Positions 25,652-34,725 of a DNA stretch of 64,000 nucleotides are shown here, in pieces (position 1 is the stretch's first letter; the number at the start of each line of letters is the position of its first letter). A program made the translations under genes and the position numbers. Source of the DNA: Avoscillospira_A sp052117125. Its GTDB lineage: Bacteria > Bacillota > Clostridia > Oscillospirales > Oscillospiraceae. The stretch covers positions 62,001-126,000 of the forward strand of contig NZ_JBQKJT010000010.1 of the NCBI RefSeq assembly GCF_052117125.1, given 5' to 3'. The notes beneath the pieces were generated by a model that worked only from the letters and a program-made list of their open reading frames with translations, did no database searches and had not been told where the DNA came from.

Positions 25652-27169
25652 TCAATTAACCATCTGGGAACTGGGTTTGCCGACGACAGAAGCATGAAGT
25701 ATGTAATCGCTGGAGAACTCAGCTCTGTTGACCTGAATTACCTGTTCACCGTCGTACATCACATGAATATTGTCGCAAATTCTAAGCAGTTCCTCCAATT
25801 CCGAGGAGACGACAATGACGCTCTTGCCCATCCGGGTCATTTCGCCGATCAGCTTGTATATCTCTGCCTTGGCGGCCACATCAATGCCCTGGGTAGGTTC
25901 ATCCAGCAACAGGATATCGCAGTCTTTCATCAGCCATTTCGCCAAAATAATTTTCTGCTGATTACCGCCGGAGAGATTGCCGGCTATGGTGTGCACATCC
26001 GGCGTCTTGATCCGGAGGCGCTCTTTGTAGGAGTTACATTCCTCGAAAATACGCTTATAGTGGAGTTTACCTCCCATACGGAATTTCCGAAGCGCCACCA
26101 TGGACATGTTCTCCCAAACCGGAAGCGGCAGCACCAAACCCTGGGTTTTCCGGCTCTCCGGCGCCAGGCCGATGCCGTTTTGGATGGCGTCCTTAGTACA
26201 TTTGAATGTCACCGGTTTACCGTGGAGATAAATCTCACCGCTGCTGGGCGGGACAACACCAAAAATTGATTGGAGGATTTCGGTTCGTCCGCTGCCCACT
26301 AGGCCATACAGCCCCAGGACCTCCCCTTTATGCAGCTGGAAACTGACGTGGTTAACCTTGTGATTGCACAAATCTTTCAGTTCCAGCACAACCTCATCAG
26401 AGACCTTATGCAGCTTCCGTTCCTCCTGCTGTCCCTGAGACATGGTAACACCGGTCATATATTCTACCAAGGTGTTTTCATCCAACTCATGTGTCCCCTT
26501 ACAGGTGACAAACCTGCCATCTCGCAAAACAGTAATGCGGTCACCCACCAGAAACAGTTCCTCGAGATGATGAGAGATATAGATGATGGTAATACCCTTG
26601 GCTTTCAAGTCCTGAATGACCTGAACCAAGATCTGAAACTCATTCTTGGAAAGGGTGGAAGACGGCTCATCCATAACAATCAGCTTGGCATTACAGGCAA
26701 TGGCCTTCATAATCTCTGTCAGCTGACGTTGACCAATGTTGAGATCCGCAATGCGTGCCTTGGCATCGATGCGAATGTTGAGACTGTCCGCCAGCTTTTG
26801 CGTATCCTCATAGACTTTTTTCCAGTCAATTTTGCCGCCTTTTTTAGGGTAATTATTGATGTAGACATTTTCACCCACGGTCAATTCGCTAAACAGCGAC
26901 AACTCCTGGTAAATGACCGAAATACCTTCTTTTCGGCGTGCCTCCGTTCCGTGCCAACTCAACTGTTTGCCGTCAAAGATGATTTTACCGCCATCCTCTT
27001 TGTAGGCACCGGAAAGTATTTTCATCAAAGTCGATTTTCCAGCGCCATTTGCACCGATCAAGCAATGGACCTCCCCGCGTTTTACCATGAAATCCACTTG
27101 ATCCAGCGCCTTAACGCCCGGAAAGACTTTATCAATCTTTATCATTTCAAGAATGTTGTCATTCTGCAA
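25652..27169 (-). CDS. RbsA-type sugar ABC transporter ATPase
   Basis: 505 residues with two ATPase domains. First: GANGAGKSTLM, LNIGQRQL, LIVMDEPSSTL. Second: GLVGSGRTEI (degenerate Walker A), LSGGNQQK, LLLDEPTQGID. The start is a TTG at 27169, chosen because GGGAGG lies eight bases upstream; an ATG 24 bases later is less well placed. First gene of the importer operon, with a TTGATT/TAAACT promoter upstream. It differs from the ATPase at 9831, so the two importers are not a recent duplication. Confidence 0.92.
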   Translation of the reverse strand: MQNDNILEMIKIDKVFPGVKALDQVDFMVKRGEVHCLIGANGAGKSTLMKILSGAYKEDGGKIIFDGKQLSWHGTEARRKEGISVIYQELSLFSELTVGENVYINNYPKKGGKIDWKKVYEDTQKLADSLNIRIDAKARIADLNIGQRQLTEIMKAIACNAKLIVMDEPSSTLSKNEFQILVQVIQDLKAKGITIIYISHHLEELFLVGDRITVLRDGRFVTCKGTHELDENTLVEYMTGVTMSQGQQEERKLHKVSDEVVLELKDLCNHKVNHVSFQLHKGEVLGLYGLVGSGRTEILQSIFGVVPPSSGEIYLHGKPVTFKCTKDAIQNGIGLAPESRKTQGLVLPLPVWENMSMVALRKFRMGGKLHYKRIFEECNSYKERLRIKTPDVHTIAGNLSGGNQQKIILAKWLMKDCDILLLDEPTQGIDVAAKAEIYKLIGEMTRMGKSVIVVSSELEELLRICDNIHVMYDGEQVIQVNRAEFSSDYILHASVVGKPSSQMVN

Positions 27170-27222
27170 TTGTAATACCTCCCATCTGTATCTCTTTATG
27201 TTCTGAAAAATCTATTGACTAA

Positions 27223-27251
27223 AGTTTAGCGGAATCGCGGTGTGAAATCAA
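27223..27251 (-). promoter_or_regulatory. Promoter of the second sugar importer operon
   Basis: On the minus strand TTGATT (27251-27246), 17 bases, TAAACT (27228-27223), about 55 bases before the TTG start of the ATPase gene. The -35 is the same as that of the dehydrogenase operon at 21363. Confidence 0.55.
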
Positions 27252-27581
27252 TTGGTTAGGTATACAAGGAAAATAGAAGATTTTGTATCTTTTGCATAAA
27301 TTGATGCATTTATATCTATTATTATTTGTCTGATTATCGAATTAAGATACTGTCCTTAAACATTCTGTGCCACAAAATCCATTGTATCCCGCTCTCCAGC
27401 CCATATATAGACGCCAATAATTTCAGTTATCTTTATGAAATTATAATTATATAAGTGCGCTTTATTTATATAAATTAAATTTAACTATTGTTTACTAGTA
27501 TTTACCATGCATGAGTAATTTCAGATATCCATACACGATACCAAAACCATCAAGACCCAGCTTTTTTATCTCAACATCAGC

Positions 27582-27615
27582 AAAGCGCCTGCAGATTCTG
27601 TTCTGCAGGCGCTTT
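27582..27615. repeat. Orphan hairpin in the 27.25-27.88 kb intergenic stretch
   Basis: AAAGCGCCTGCAGA (27582-27595) and TCTGCAGGCGCTTT (27602-27615) form a perfect 14-bp stem with no T-run. The surrounding 27252-27886 is AT-rich, without a gene I can support, and marks the switch from the catabolic operon to mobile-element remnants. Confidence 0.5.
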
Positions 27616-27886
27616 ACCAAGGTCATGCTCTTTTCTAAAGCACACAAAATATTGAATAGCATGCTATAATTCAAGGGGGGTGGGCAGGTTTTGCGAGACC
27701 AGTCAATTTCCGGATAATATTTTATATTCCGTATGTTTTTCTATTGCCAAATTCTGTATTTTCCGGTATGCTGATGACAGAATCAGCTAGCGTGGACAAG
27801 TTCAGAAGTTAGCACTGCTGAAAGAAATAACGGAATTATAACGCATGAAAAATAGAGATATCATAGACCAGGAAGGGCAGGTTTCG

Positions 27887-29074
27887 ATGCCATATTATGA
27901 AATGAGTTTGGAAAACGGTCGAGAATATATCTACGAAAATAACTTTGATGTTGCCGAGGCAGCCATGGGGCTATGGCTGATTGTATTTCTGGATGTGGAT
28001 TGGCTTGGATATCAAACACTGGCCGAGCAGCTCTGGGAGGAAGGAGACACCATCCCACCGGAATGTGGCGACCAGGACTACATAGAACAATGGCAGATAG
28101 GCTATGCCAGGAAAGTGGCAGAGTGGTACTGGCATCTAAAATCGGAACTGTCGCCCCAGCATCCTTTACTAAAGCTGTTGGTGGAACAGCAGTTTCACAA
28201 TCACTTTCATGTGGCATTACAGCCAGATCCCATGTATGAACTGTCACCGGAGATGCAAAGGAAACTACAATCAGAGTGCCTGGAGTATATGAAACTGATT
28301 GATAAACCATCGGAATCAGGCAGCCAGTGCTGGGTGCATCCCGATTATCTCAGGGAATGGCTTCGGTTTGTGGCGCAAATTTTGCATCAGCTCCACGATT
28401 GTCAGCAGAAGCTGACCCCTCTGCTGGACCGGGTGATGCATGGAGAGGACGAAAATCATGACAGTATCCTGTCCCGATACTATGCACTACAGAAATTTGA
28501 TTTGCCGTTTCAATGCTTGGTGGAATCGAGCTATCGGTTTCTGTCGCCTCAGTTTCACATTACAAAGCGCCGCAAAATGTACCGGTATGACAAAAACAAA
28601 GTCCGATACTATGAGGATGAGAAATTGGAGGGACACACCTATATGGCCACCGATGCACTCCATGCCCTGACTATCTGGGAATTTGAAATGGTGTGTGCCC
28701 ATGAAATTCAGCTTCGGCGGTGCGCCCATTGCAATCGGTATTTCATTCCCTATTCGGTAGTCAACTGCTATTGCGACCGGCCTGTGGAAGGCAAAAACGG
28801 AAAAACGTGCAAAGACATTGGAGCCATGTCCAAGCATCAGCAGAAGGTCAACCGGGACGAGGCAAAAAAGCTGTATCGCAAGGTGTGCAACCGGATACAG
28901 ACGGCAGCAAAACGGCGAATTGTACAGTACCCGGATATTCTGCGACAATACAAAGAGGCGCAGCTGCGTGGGCAGGAGCTGCTGGAACAGGTGGAGACGG
29001 GACAGATCACCTATGAGGAGTTTCAGGAGCAGTTTGATAAAACAACAGAGGAATTGCTGGGCATACCAAAGTAA
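27887..29074 (+). CDS. Hypothetical protein with a C-terminal CGNR-like zinc finger (DUF6076-like)
   Basis: 395 residues, not firmly recognised. The first two thirds are charged and helical. Near residue 285 CAHCNRYFIPYSVVNCYC is a likely zinc-binding finger, followed by CKDIGAMSKHQQKVNRDEAKKLY and a helical tail. This resembles Firmicutes mobile-element proteins grouped as DUF6076 (family name from memory, not checked). The ATG at 27887 has GGAAGGG upstream; an in-frame ATG at 27845 lacks one. No function is assigned. It begins the decayed mobile-element segment, and a strong terminator follows. Confidence 0.7.
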   Translation: MPYYEMSLENGREYIYENNFDVAEAAMGLWLIVFLDVDWLGYQTLAEQLWEEGDTIPPECGDQDYIEQWQIGYARKVAEWYWHLKSELSPQHPLLKLLVEQQFHNHFHVALQPDPMYELSPEMQRKLQSECLEYMKLIDKPSESGSQCWVHPDYLREWLRFVAQILHQLHDCQQKLTPLLDRVMHGEDENHDSILSRYYALQKFDLPFQCLVESSYRFLSPQFHITKRRKMYRYDKNKVRYYEDEKLEGHTYMATDALHALTIWEFEMVCAHEIQLRRCAHCNRYFIPYSVVNCYCDRPVEGKNGKTCKDIGAMSKHQQKVNRDEAKKLYRKVCNRIQTAAKRRIVQYPDILRQYKEAQLRGQELLEQVETGQITYEEFQEQFDKTTEELLGIPK

Positions 29075-29090
29075 TCATCACATAAATCGT

Positions 29091-29145
29091 AAAATACCGC
29101 CGACGGCATGGCGCATGGCTGCGCTTGCCGTCGGCGGTATTTTTT
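29091..29145 (+). terminator. Intrinsic terminator after the zinc-finger gene
   Basis: An 18-bp perfect stem, AAAATACCGCCGACGGCA (29091-29108) with its complement at 29126-29143, followed by T residues. Confidence 0.9.
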
Positions 29146-29300
29146 GAATAATCCACACAGAAAAATATCATTTCCCACAGAAAAAATACAGGAATTTTAC
29201 ATATCCACAGCAAAATAAATCATTGCCGACAGAAATACTTTCCCACGCCTTGAAAGTTCAATGGGATACATGGTATGGTGTCCGTATCAACCGCAGGTGC

Positions 29301-29651
29301 TTACTCAGAGGAGGAGGCATTACGGTCGTTAGCATCAAGAATACCGTGGAGCTGGGCAATCACAAGCTCCTGCTGCTCTGGGCGCAGTTGGGCAAACAGG
29401 CGGGCGAATTCCTGCTCCTGCGGAGTGGACGCAGAGGATTCCGGCAATGGTTCTCCCAGAAGTTCACTGACAGTCACGCCCAGATAGTTGGCCAGTAAAC
29501 TCATTTTTTCGATAGATGGCAAGACACCTCTTTGCTTCATGGCAGAAACCAAATCCTTACCAGCTCCACTTTCACGACCGGCAACAGTCGGTGTAATACC
29601 ATTTTTATCACAAAAATTTTGAATATTTTCGACAATTTTAGCGGTATCCAT
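29301..29651 (-). CDS. XRE-family transcriptional regulator
   Basis: 116 residues. A Cro/CI-type helix-turn-helix spans about residues 1-65 (IQNFCDKNGITPTVAGRESG, then VSAMKQRGVLPSIEKM and LANYLGVTVSELLG). The C-terminal 40 residues are Gln/Glu-rich and helical. It is divergent from the truncated RepA-like gene, and an AATATT-A-AATATT dyad lies in the shared promoter, so it probably represses that unit. Typical of integrative and mobilizable elements. Confidence 0.85.
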   Translation of the reverse strand: MDTAKIVENIQNFCDKNGITPTVAGRESGAGKDLVSAMKQRGVLPSIEKMSLLANYLGVTVSELLGEPLPESSASTPQEQEFARLFAQLRPEQQELVIAQLHGILDANDRNASSSE

Positions 29652-29710
29652 GCAATATCACAACCTTACTTGTGGAAAATAACGAAATCTAAAATATAAT
29701 GCTATATTGC

Positions 29711-29739
29711 TTGACAATATTAAATATTAGATTTATTAT
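29711..29739 (+). promoter_or_regulatory. Promoter with embedded dyad for the RepA-like gene
   Basis: TTGACA (29711-29716), 17 bases, TATTAT (29734-29739). The spacer contains AATATT-A-AATATT (29716-29728), a likely operator of the divergent XRE protein. Confidence 0.6.
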
Positions 29740-29855
29740 TGGGATATGAGAAAACTCTCTCTATAAAATCTATTATTTTATATTCTACCATATTTCATAA
29801 ACTGGAGCAAGTGAAAGGAGGATACGCTCCGTATCTTTACGAAAGGAGATCTTGT

Positions 29856-30403
29856 ATGGAAGAACAAAAAACAGCTGCCCTGAACCCGTCTGGGCCAACA
29901 GACGGAGGGCAACTGCCTGCAATTAGCACAGACAGTATAGCAGGGACAGCAGAAAAAATCAATGTATCTACGGGAAAAACCAGTCAAGAATTGGATTTTA
30001 TGCAGAAACTACAGCAATTACAAAATCCCAACTATCTGCCCATGGTGGAGATCGGAGAATTGATGGAACAAGTTTTTACAGGAACTCCAGCCATCATTGA
30101 CGATCTGCTGTTCCAGGGGACATACATCCTGGCTGGTGCGCCAAAGATTGGGAAGTCTTTTTTAGTGGCTCAAATCGCCTATCATGTCAGCACCGGTCAA
30201 TCCTTTTGGGGGCATTCGATTCATCCGGGGCCGGTATTGTATCTGGCCCTGGAAGACCAATACCGGCGGATTCAGGAGCGCATGGCTCGGATGTTTGGCG
30301 TAGAGTATCAGGGGAATCTTCTGATTTCTGTTTCTGCCAAGCGGATCGGTCTGGGATTGGATGGACAAATGGAGTATTTTCTGGAGCTGTACCCAAAAGC
30401 CAG
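29856..30403 (+). pseudogene. RepA-like AAA ATPase, C-terminally truncated
   Basis: About 180 residues of a RecA/RepA-like ATPase as found in plasmid and mobilizable-element replication modules. LAGAPKIGKSFLVAQIA (Walker A) and VLYLALEDQYRRIQERM are present. At about 30398-30403 the frame leaves this family: the expected Walker B region after YPKARL is missing and relaxase sequence in another frame begins. GAAAGGAG precedes the ATG at 29856. A deletion has removed the second half of this gene together with any genes between it and the relaxase. Confidence 0.8.
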
Positions 30404-31180
30404 ACTTATGCGCAGAACGGTGAGAAGGTCACCAGCGGCCCGGAGAAGACCATGTATGTTACAACCTTACATTGCCGTCGTGACCATGCCTATGAGGATA
30501 TGCAGTATGTCAAGCGGCACTTCAACAAGACCGGCGGGAACTTGGCCTACCACTGTGTTCAGAGCTTCAAGACCGGTGAAGTGTCCCCGGAGCTGTGCCA
30601 CCAGTTGGGCGTGGAATTGGCCAAAAGAATGTGGGGTGACCGGTTTCAAGTACTGATCGCCACCCATTTCAATACCGGTACTTACCATAATCATCTGGTC
30701 ATCAACTCGGTAAGCTACAAGGACGGCCAGAAGTTCAACTGCGATAAGCGGGCATTTTACCGCATGCGGGAGATCTCTGATGCACTGTGCCAGGAGCACA
30801 ATCTGACAGTCATTGAGTATCCCAAAGGCAAAACGGCCCGCAGTCTCTACTTTGCCGAAAAACAGGGCGAGCCGACCCGATATAACCTCATGCGGCAGAC
30901 CATCGACGAGTGCATTGGTGTCAGCAGCGACTTTGACTATTTTCTCAAAAGTCTCATCCGTCGGGGCTATGTGCTGGACTGTGCGCCCAACCGAAAATGT
31001 CCCACCATCCAGGCCATCGGCAGCAAGAAACCCGTGCGGCTGTATCATTTGGGCGAAGGGTACTCCGTACCTGAAATTCAAAAGCGCATTCACAAGCTGG
31101 CATTGGGAATCCGATACAGCAGAGAACGCGAGGATGAGAGCGTTGAACCCGGAAACAGTTCCTATTCTCTTAGCCAGTGA
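30398..31180 (+). pseudogene. Relaxase (mobilization nuclease), N-terminally truncated
   Basis: About 260 residues of a MobP/MobA-like relaxase. GNLAYHCVQSF and ATHFNTGTYHNHLVINSV (the histidine-rich metal site) are typical, as is DALCQEHNLTVIEYP. The first catalytic Tyr-containing segment is lost to the deletion that fused it, out of frame, to the RepA-like gene near 30400. An internal ATG at 30452 could start a shorter product. The C-terminal region normally found in longer relaxases is also absent. Mobilization by this protein is unlikely. Confidence 0.8.
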
Positions 31181-31261
31181 TTGATCTGCTGTAATCTGGT
31201 CCTAACGGTGTATAACTTTTAACGAGATAGAGGAAACTGTTGGAAAGGAGATGATGGCCCA

Positions 31262-31522
31262 TTGCACATGCACGTACAAAAAGAGCGTAAACTTGTCGAG
31301 CTGTGGCTGACCCGAACAGAAAAAAATGACGCAGCTTTTCAGGAAACATTGAAACCCATTTATCAGCAATACAAGGCGCAGAACTATCTGATCGCGGTTT
31401 TTTTATCTGGAGAATCGGATCTATACCAGCAAACCCGAGATCTGCTGCTCTATAATCGCCGCCGTCTGGCGGAGCAGGAAGTCCAGGCCCGGAAAGATAC
31501 CGCCGCGTCTATGCCCACATAG
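31262..31522 (+). CDS. Small helical protein of mobilizable elements, function unknown
   Basis: 86 residues, mostly helical and charged, with KPIYQQYKAQNYLIAVFLSG near the middle; not matched to a named family. GGAAAGGAG ends 11 bases before the TTG at 31262; an ATG at 31268 is the alternative. Small proteins of this kind often follow relaxase genes in Firmicutes elements. A terminator follows. Confidence 0.6.
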   Translation: MHMHVQKERKLVELWLTRTEKNDAAFQETLKPIYQQYKAQNYLIAVFLSGESDLYQQTRDLLLYNRRRLAEQEVQARKDTAASMPT

Positions 31523-31532
31523 TACTCGGGAG

Positions 31533-31571
31533 AACCCGTCGTAGAGTCTTTCAATTCTACGGCGGGTTTTG
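31533..31571 (+). terminator. Intrinsic terminator after the mobile-element remnant
   Basis: AACCCGTCGTAGA (31533-31545) with TCTACGGCGGGTT (31556-31568, one G-T change), followed by TTT. The 31572-31922 stretch beyond it is AT-rich and holds no gene I can support. Confidence 0.8.
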
Positions 31572-31922
31572 TATTATTTGGCAGACTTAAAATAGCAGAA
31601 AATACTGTGAAATTAAGACTTATTAGATTCAAATGAGCGCAAATTCTCTCCTGTTTTACTTCTCTCAGAAGATTTTTTGAGTAGACAATCTCCTTGAGCG
31701 ACTTATAATTTCTCCCAGCAGGGCCAATGTGTACCATATGCAGCGCAGCGTTTTGCCTCCGTTGTGCAATCTGGGAATGCCTTTAAGCAGAGATTACAGG
31801 TACACGTTCATGTAACTTCGTAGCAATGGATTTAATTGGTAATTTTCAGGTTTATATATCATAAAATTTTAAAGGCCTATTTGGAACTATTTACAAAATT
31901 CAAAAACTTATTCTGGGTTCCC

Positions 31923-31951
31923 TTGACATTGTTGTGTAATTGCTTAATAAT
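31923..31951 (+). promoter_or_regulatory. Sigma-A promoter of the enolase-superfamily operon
   Basis: TTGACA (31923-31928), 17 bases, AATAAT (31946-31951), about 55 bases before the ATG at 32007. The leader contains paired GCGAA/AGCGAAT motifs that could bind the GntR regulator. Confidence 0.65.
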
Positions 31952-32006
31952 TCAGTTAGCGAACAACTCAATAACATTGCAAGCGAATAGTTGAAGGAGG
32001 AGAAAC

Positions 32007-33206
32007 ATGAAGATTACAGAAATCGAAGTATTCCGTCTACCCACAGCCAACAGTAAACAGAACAGCCCCATTGGCTGCCGCATCCACACAGATGCAGGCA
32101 TTTGTGGCGACGGTGAAGCCGGTATGGCATACGGCGTGGGTGGCAGCGCAGCCTTTGGCATGGTCTGTGACTTGGCCGAACTGATCGTGGGTATGGACCC
32201 GTTACAGACAGAACTCATTTGGGAAACCATGTACAAAAAGACGTTCTGGGGGCAGAATGGTGGTCCGGTGGTATTTTCCGGTATTGCCGCCATTGATGTG
32301 GCTCTGTGGGACATCAAAGGCAAGTATTTTAAAGTCCCGGTTTACCAACTCCTGGGTGGAAAAGTTCGTGACAAACTCCGCACCTATGCCAGCCAGCTGC
32401 AATTTGGCTGGGGCCAGACCGGTGTCAGTGAACATCTCTGGGCGGTAACACCGGAAGATTACGCCCATAACGTTAAGCTGGCCATTGACGAAGGGTTTGA
32501 CGCCATCAAAATTGACTTTTTTGATCGCGATGAAGAGGGTAAACCCTTAAACTGGCTGGATACCACCGGTCTCCTGACGCCCAAGCAGCTGCACATGGTG
32601 GAGGCCCGTATGAAAGCCGCACGGGAAGCCGCTGGCGATGATGTGGACATTATCATGGAGAACCACTCCTACCCGGATGCACTGGGTGCTGTACAGTTGG
32701 CACGTCTGGCGGAAAAATACGGTATCATGGCCTTTGAAGAGCCGAATACTCCCACCACGCAGACAGTGGAGTATATTACCAAATACACTTCGGTGCCCAT
32801 TGCCAATGGTGAACGGTTGTTCTCCCGCTGGCAGTACGCCGAGTACTTTAAGAAAAATCTGTTGCAGCTGGCGCAGCCGGATATTGGCAACTGCGGCGGT
32901 ATCTCCGAAGTGAAGAAAATCTGCGATATGGCCCATGCCTATGATGTGGGCATCCAGGTTCATGTGGCCGGAAGTCCCTTGGCCACCAATGCCGCACTGC
33001 ATGTGGAGTGCTCCATTCCCAATTTTATCATTCATGAGCATCACACCTGCAACCGCATGGATACCTGCCTGGGACTGACAAAATACAATTTGCAGCCGGA
33101 AAACGGTTTCTTTACAGTACCCGATCTGCCGGGCATCGGCAATGAATTTTTGCAGGAGGCTATTGATCGGGCAACGTTGTACAAGGTTGTGAAGGCGGCA
33201 AACTGA
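32007..33206 (+). CDS. Enolase-superfamily (mandelate racemase-like) dehydratase/epimerase, paralogue 1
   Basis: 399 residues. The capping domain covers about 1-115 and the barrel the rest. Metal ligands appear as Glu in IIMENHS (about 213), Glu in FEEPN (about 239) and Glu in ANGERL (about 266). The ENH pair matches the D-x-H acid/base histidine of D-galactonate dehydratase (DgoD), and QVHVAGSP (about 318) supplies the second histidine. The KIDFF strand lacks the KxK motif of muconate-lactonizing enzymes. Probably a sugar-acid dehydratase, but the flanking amino-acid permease leaves an amino-acid-derived substrate open. Confidence 0.87.
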   Translation: MKITEIEVFRLPTANSKQNSPIGCRIHTDAGICGDGEAGMAYGVGGSAAFGMVCDLAELIVGMDPLQTELIWETMYKKTFWGQNGGPVVFSGIAAIDVALWDIKGKYFKVPVYQLLGGKVRDKLRTYASQLQFGWGQTGVSEHLWAVTPEDYAHNVKLAIDEGFDAIKIDFFDRDEEGKPLNWLDTTGLLTPKQLHMVEARMKAAREAAGDDVDIIMENHSYPDALGAVQLARLAEKYGIMAFEEPNTPTTQTVEYITKYTSVPIANGERLFSRWQYAEYFKKNLLQLAQPDIGNCGGISEVKKICDMAHAYDVGIQVHVAGSPLATNAALHVECSIPNFIIHEHHTCNRMDTCLGLTKYNLQPENGFFTVPDLPGIGNEFLQEAIDRATLYKVVKAAN

Positions 33207-33245
33207 CAACCGTAAAACTACAATGAGAAATGAGGGAGCATCCAT

Positions 33246-34658
33246 ATGGCAATTAAGGTTATCCGAGAAAAAGAACCCGGTCCCGGTACGCTGGGAAAGC
33301 CTGAGCTGTATGCGCTGGCCATTGGCCAGGTCATCGGCGCCGGCGTTATCACATTGATCGTTCCCGCAATTAAGATGACGGGCTACTCCGCCTGGCTGGC
33401 ATATCTGGTAGCCATCATCATGGGCTTTATCATGATTTTGCCCAATGTCTTTGTGTCCTCTACTGTTCGTATGGCTGGCGGCAACTACTCCATGCTCTGC
33501 GGCATGGCAGGCCCCAATGTGGCCGGTGTGTTCGCGTTTATGTACTTGACGCAGTGCTTGAGTTTGAGCCTGTTTGGTGCATCGGCCGCTGCGTATTTGG
33601 GTGATATCATCCCTGCCCTCAGCGGCTCCGGTGCTCGGCTGGTTGTAGGTGCCGTTCTTTTGACGTTCTTCTATGTAGTCAACCTGATGGGTGTAGACAT
33701 CATGGCAAAGGCCCAAAAGATGATGACCTGGCTGCTGATCGCTGCACTGATCCTGTTTGCCATTGTGGGTATTGCCAAAATGCAGCTGCCCATTTTTGAC
33801 TTCAGCGATCCCAATTTCCTGGTCAATGGTTGGGGCATTACCTTCACCGACGGCCAGATCAGCGGCGGCTTCACTGGTGCCATTCTCCTGTTCGTCTATT
33901 CCACCCAGGGCTATTACATGACGACCTCCTACGGACGTGACGCCAAAAACGCTCGCCGGGATATCCCCATCGTTCTGCTGATGGCGGTTCCCACCCTGAT
34001 TGTCCTCTATGTTGGTGTGGCCATGGCCGGTGTGGGTGTCATGAGCCTGGAGGAGTATGGCGATTCCACCACATTGGTCTTTGCGGCCCAGCGGATTTTC
34101 CCGACAGCGCTGTTTTATATCTTCATCATCGGCGGCCCCATTATGGCTCTGCTGTCTACTCTGAACTCCAGCTTTGCCTATAATGCGATCAACATTGGCC
34201 AGTCCTGCGATGATGGATGGCTGCCCGCAGCGTTCGGCAAGAAGAACAAGAACCATGCCCGCGTCTGGATTTTGACCTTTATGTATATCGCTGGTATGAT
34301 TCCCATTGTGTTCGGCCTGTCTATTACGGTTATCACCAATATGACCCAGCTGTTCACGTCCTGCTTTGCTCTGCTGAACTTCCTGGCATTTATCAAACTG
34401 CCCAAGCTGTATCCCGAGGCTTGGAAACAGTCCCGGTTCCATATTCCCAACGGCGCCTATTACGCTATTTGCGTGATTTCCCTGCTGGGCTTCATCGTGG
34501 TGCTGTGGAAATCCTGCCTGTCCATGAGCCCCCTGCTGGCTGTGCTGAATGTAGCTGCCATCGTGGTGCTGAGCGTAATCGGCATTGTTCGCGGTAAAAC
34601 CGGCAATGTTGCCATCAAGACATCCCTGTGGGCTGCTACAGGAGAAAATGAAGGGTAA
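33246..34658 (+). CDS. APC-superfamily permease
   Basis: 470 residues with about twelve hydrophobic segments. The first segment has the APC substrate-backbone signature AIGQVIGAGVIT (residues 26-37). The family moves amino acids, polyamines and some organic acids by proton or ion coupling. It lies between two enolase-superfamily genes with short gaps, so it probably imports their substrate. GAGGGAG precedes the ATG at 33246. Sugar-acid transport by an APC protein would be unusual, which makes this gene informative about the pathway. Confidence 0.88.
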   Translation: MAIKVIREKEPGPGTLGKPELYALAIGQVIGAGVITLIVPAIKMTGYSAWLAYLVAIIMGFIMILPNVFVSSTVRMAGGNYSMLCGMAGPNVAGVFAFMYLTQCLSLSLFGASAAAYLGDIIPALSGSGARLVVGAVLLTFFYVVNLMGVDIMAKAQKMMTWLLIAALILFAIVGIAKMQLPIFDFSDPNFLVNGWGITFTDGQISGGFTGAILLFVYSTQGYYMTTSYGRDAKNARRDIPIVLLMAVPTLIVLYVGVAMAGVGVMSLEEYGDSTTLVFAAQRIFPTALFYIFIIGGPIMALLSTLNSSFAYNAINIGQSCDDGWLPAAFGKKNKNHARVWILTFMYIAGMIPIVFGLSITVITNMTQLFTSCFALLNFLAFIKLPKLYPEAWKQSRFHIPNGAYYAICVISLLGFIVVLWKSCLSMSPLLAVLNVAAIVVLSVIGIVRGKTGNVAIKTSLWAATGENEG

Positions 34659-34665
34659 AACCGTA

Positions 34666-34700
34666 CCATGGATATCGCCCGTATGGGGCGATATCCATGG
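34666..34700 (+). repeat. Intercistronic hairpin between the permease and second dehydratase genes
   Basis: CCATGGATATCGCCC (34666-34680) with GGGCGATATCCATGG (34686-34700), a perfect 15-bp stem and five-base loop, not followed by T residues. Likely mRNA stabilisation or processing. Confidence 0.6.
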
Positions 34701-34725
34701 AGAAAATTGAAAGGAGATATCTCTT

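Noticed and set aside
31450..31737. Minus-strand open frame after the relaxase remnant
   Set aside because: It crosses a strong plus-strand terminator, overlaps a supported gene and has no recognisable domain.
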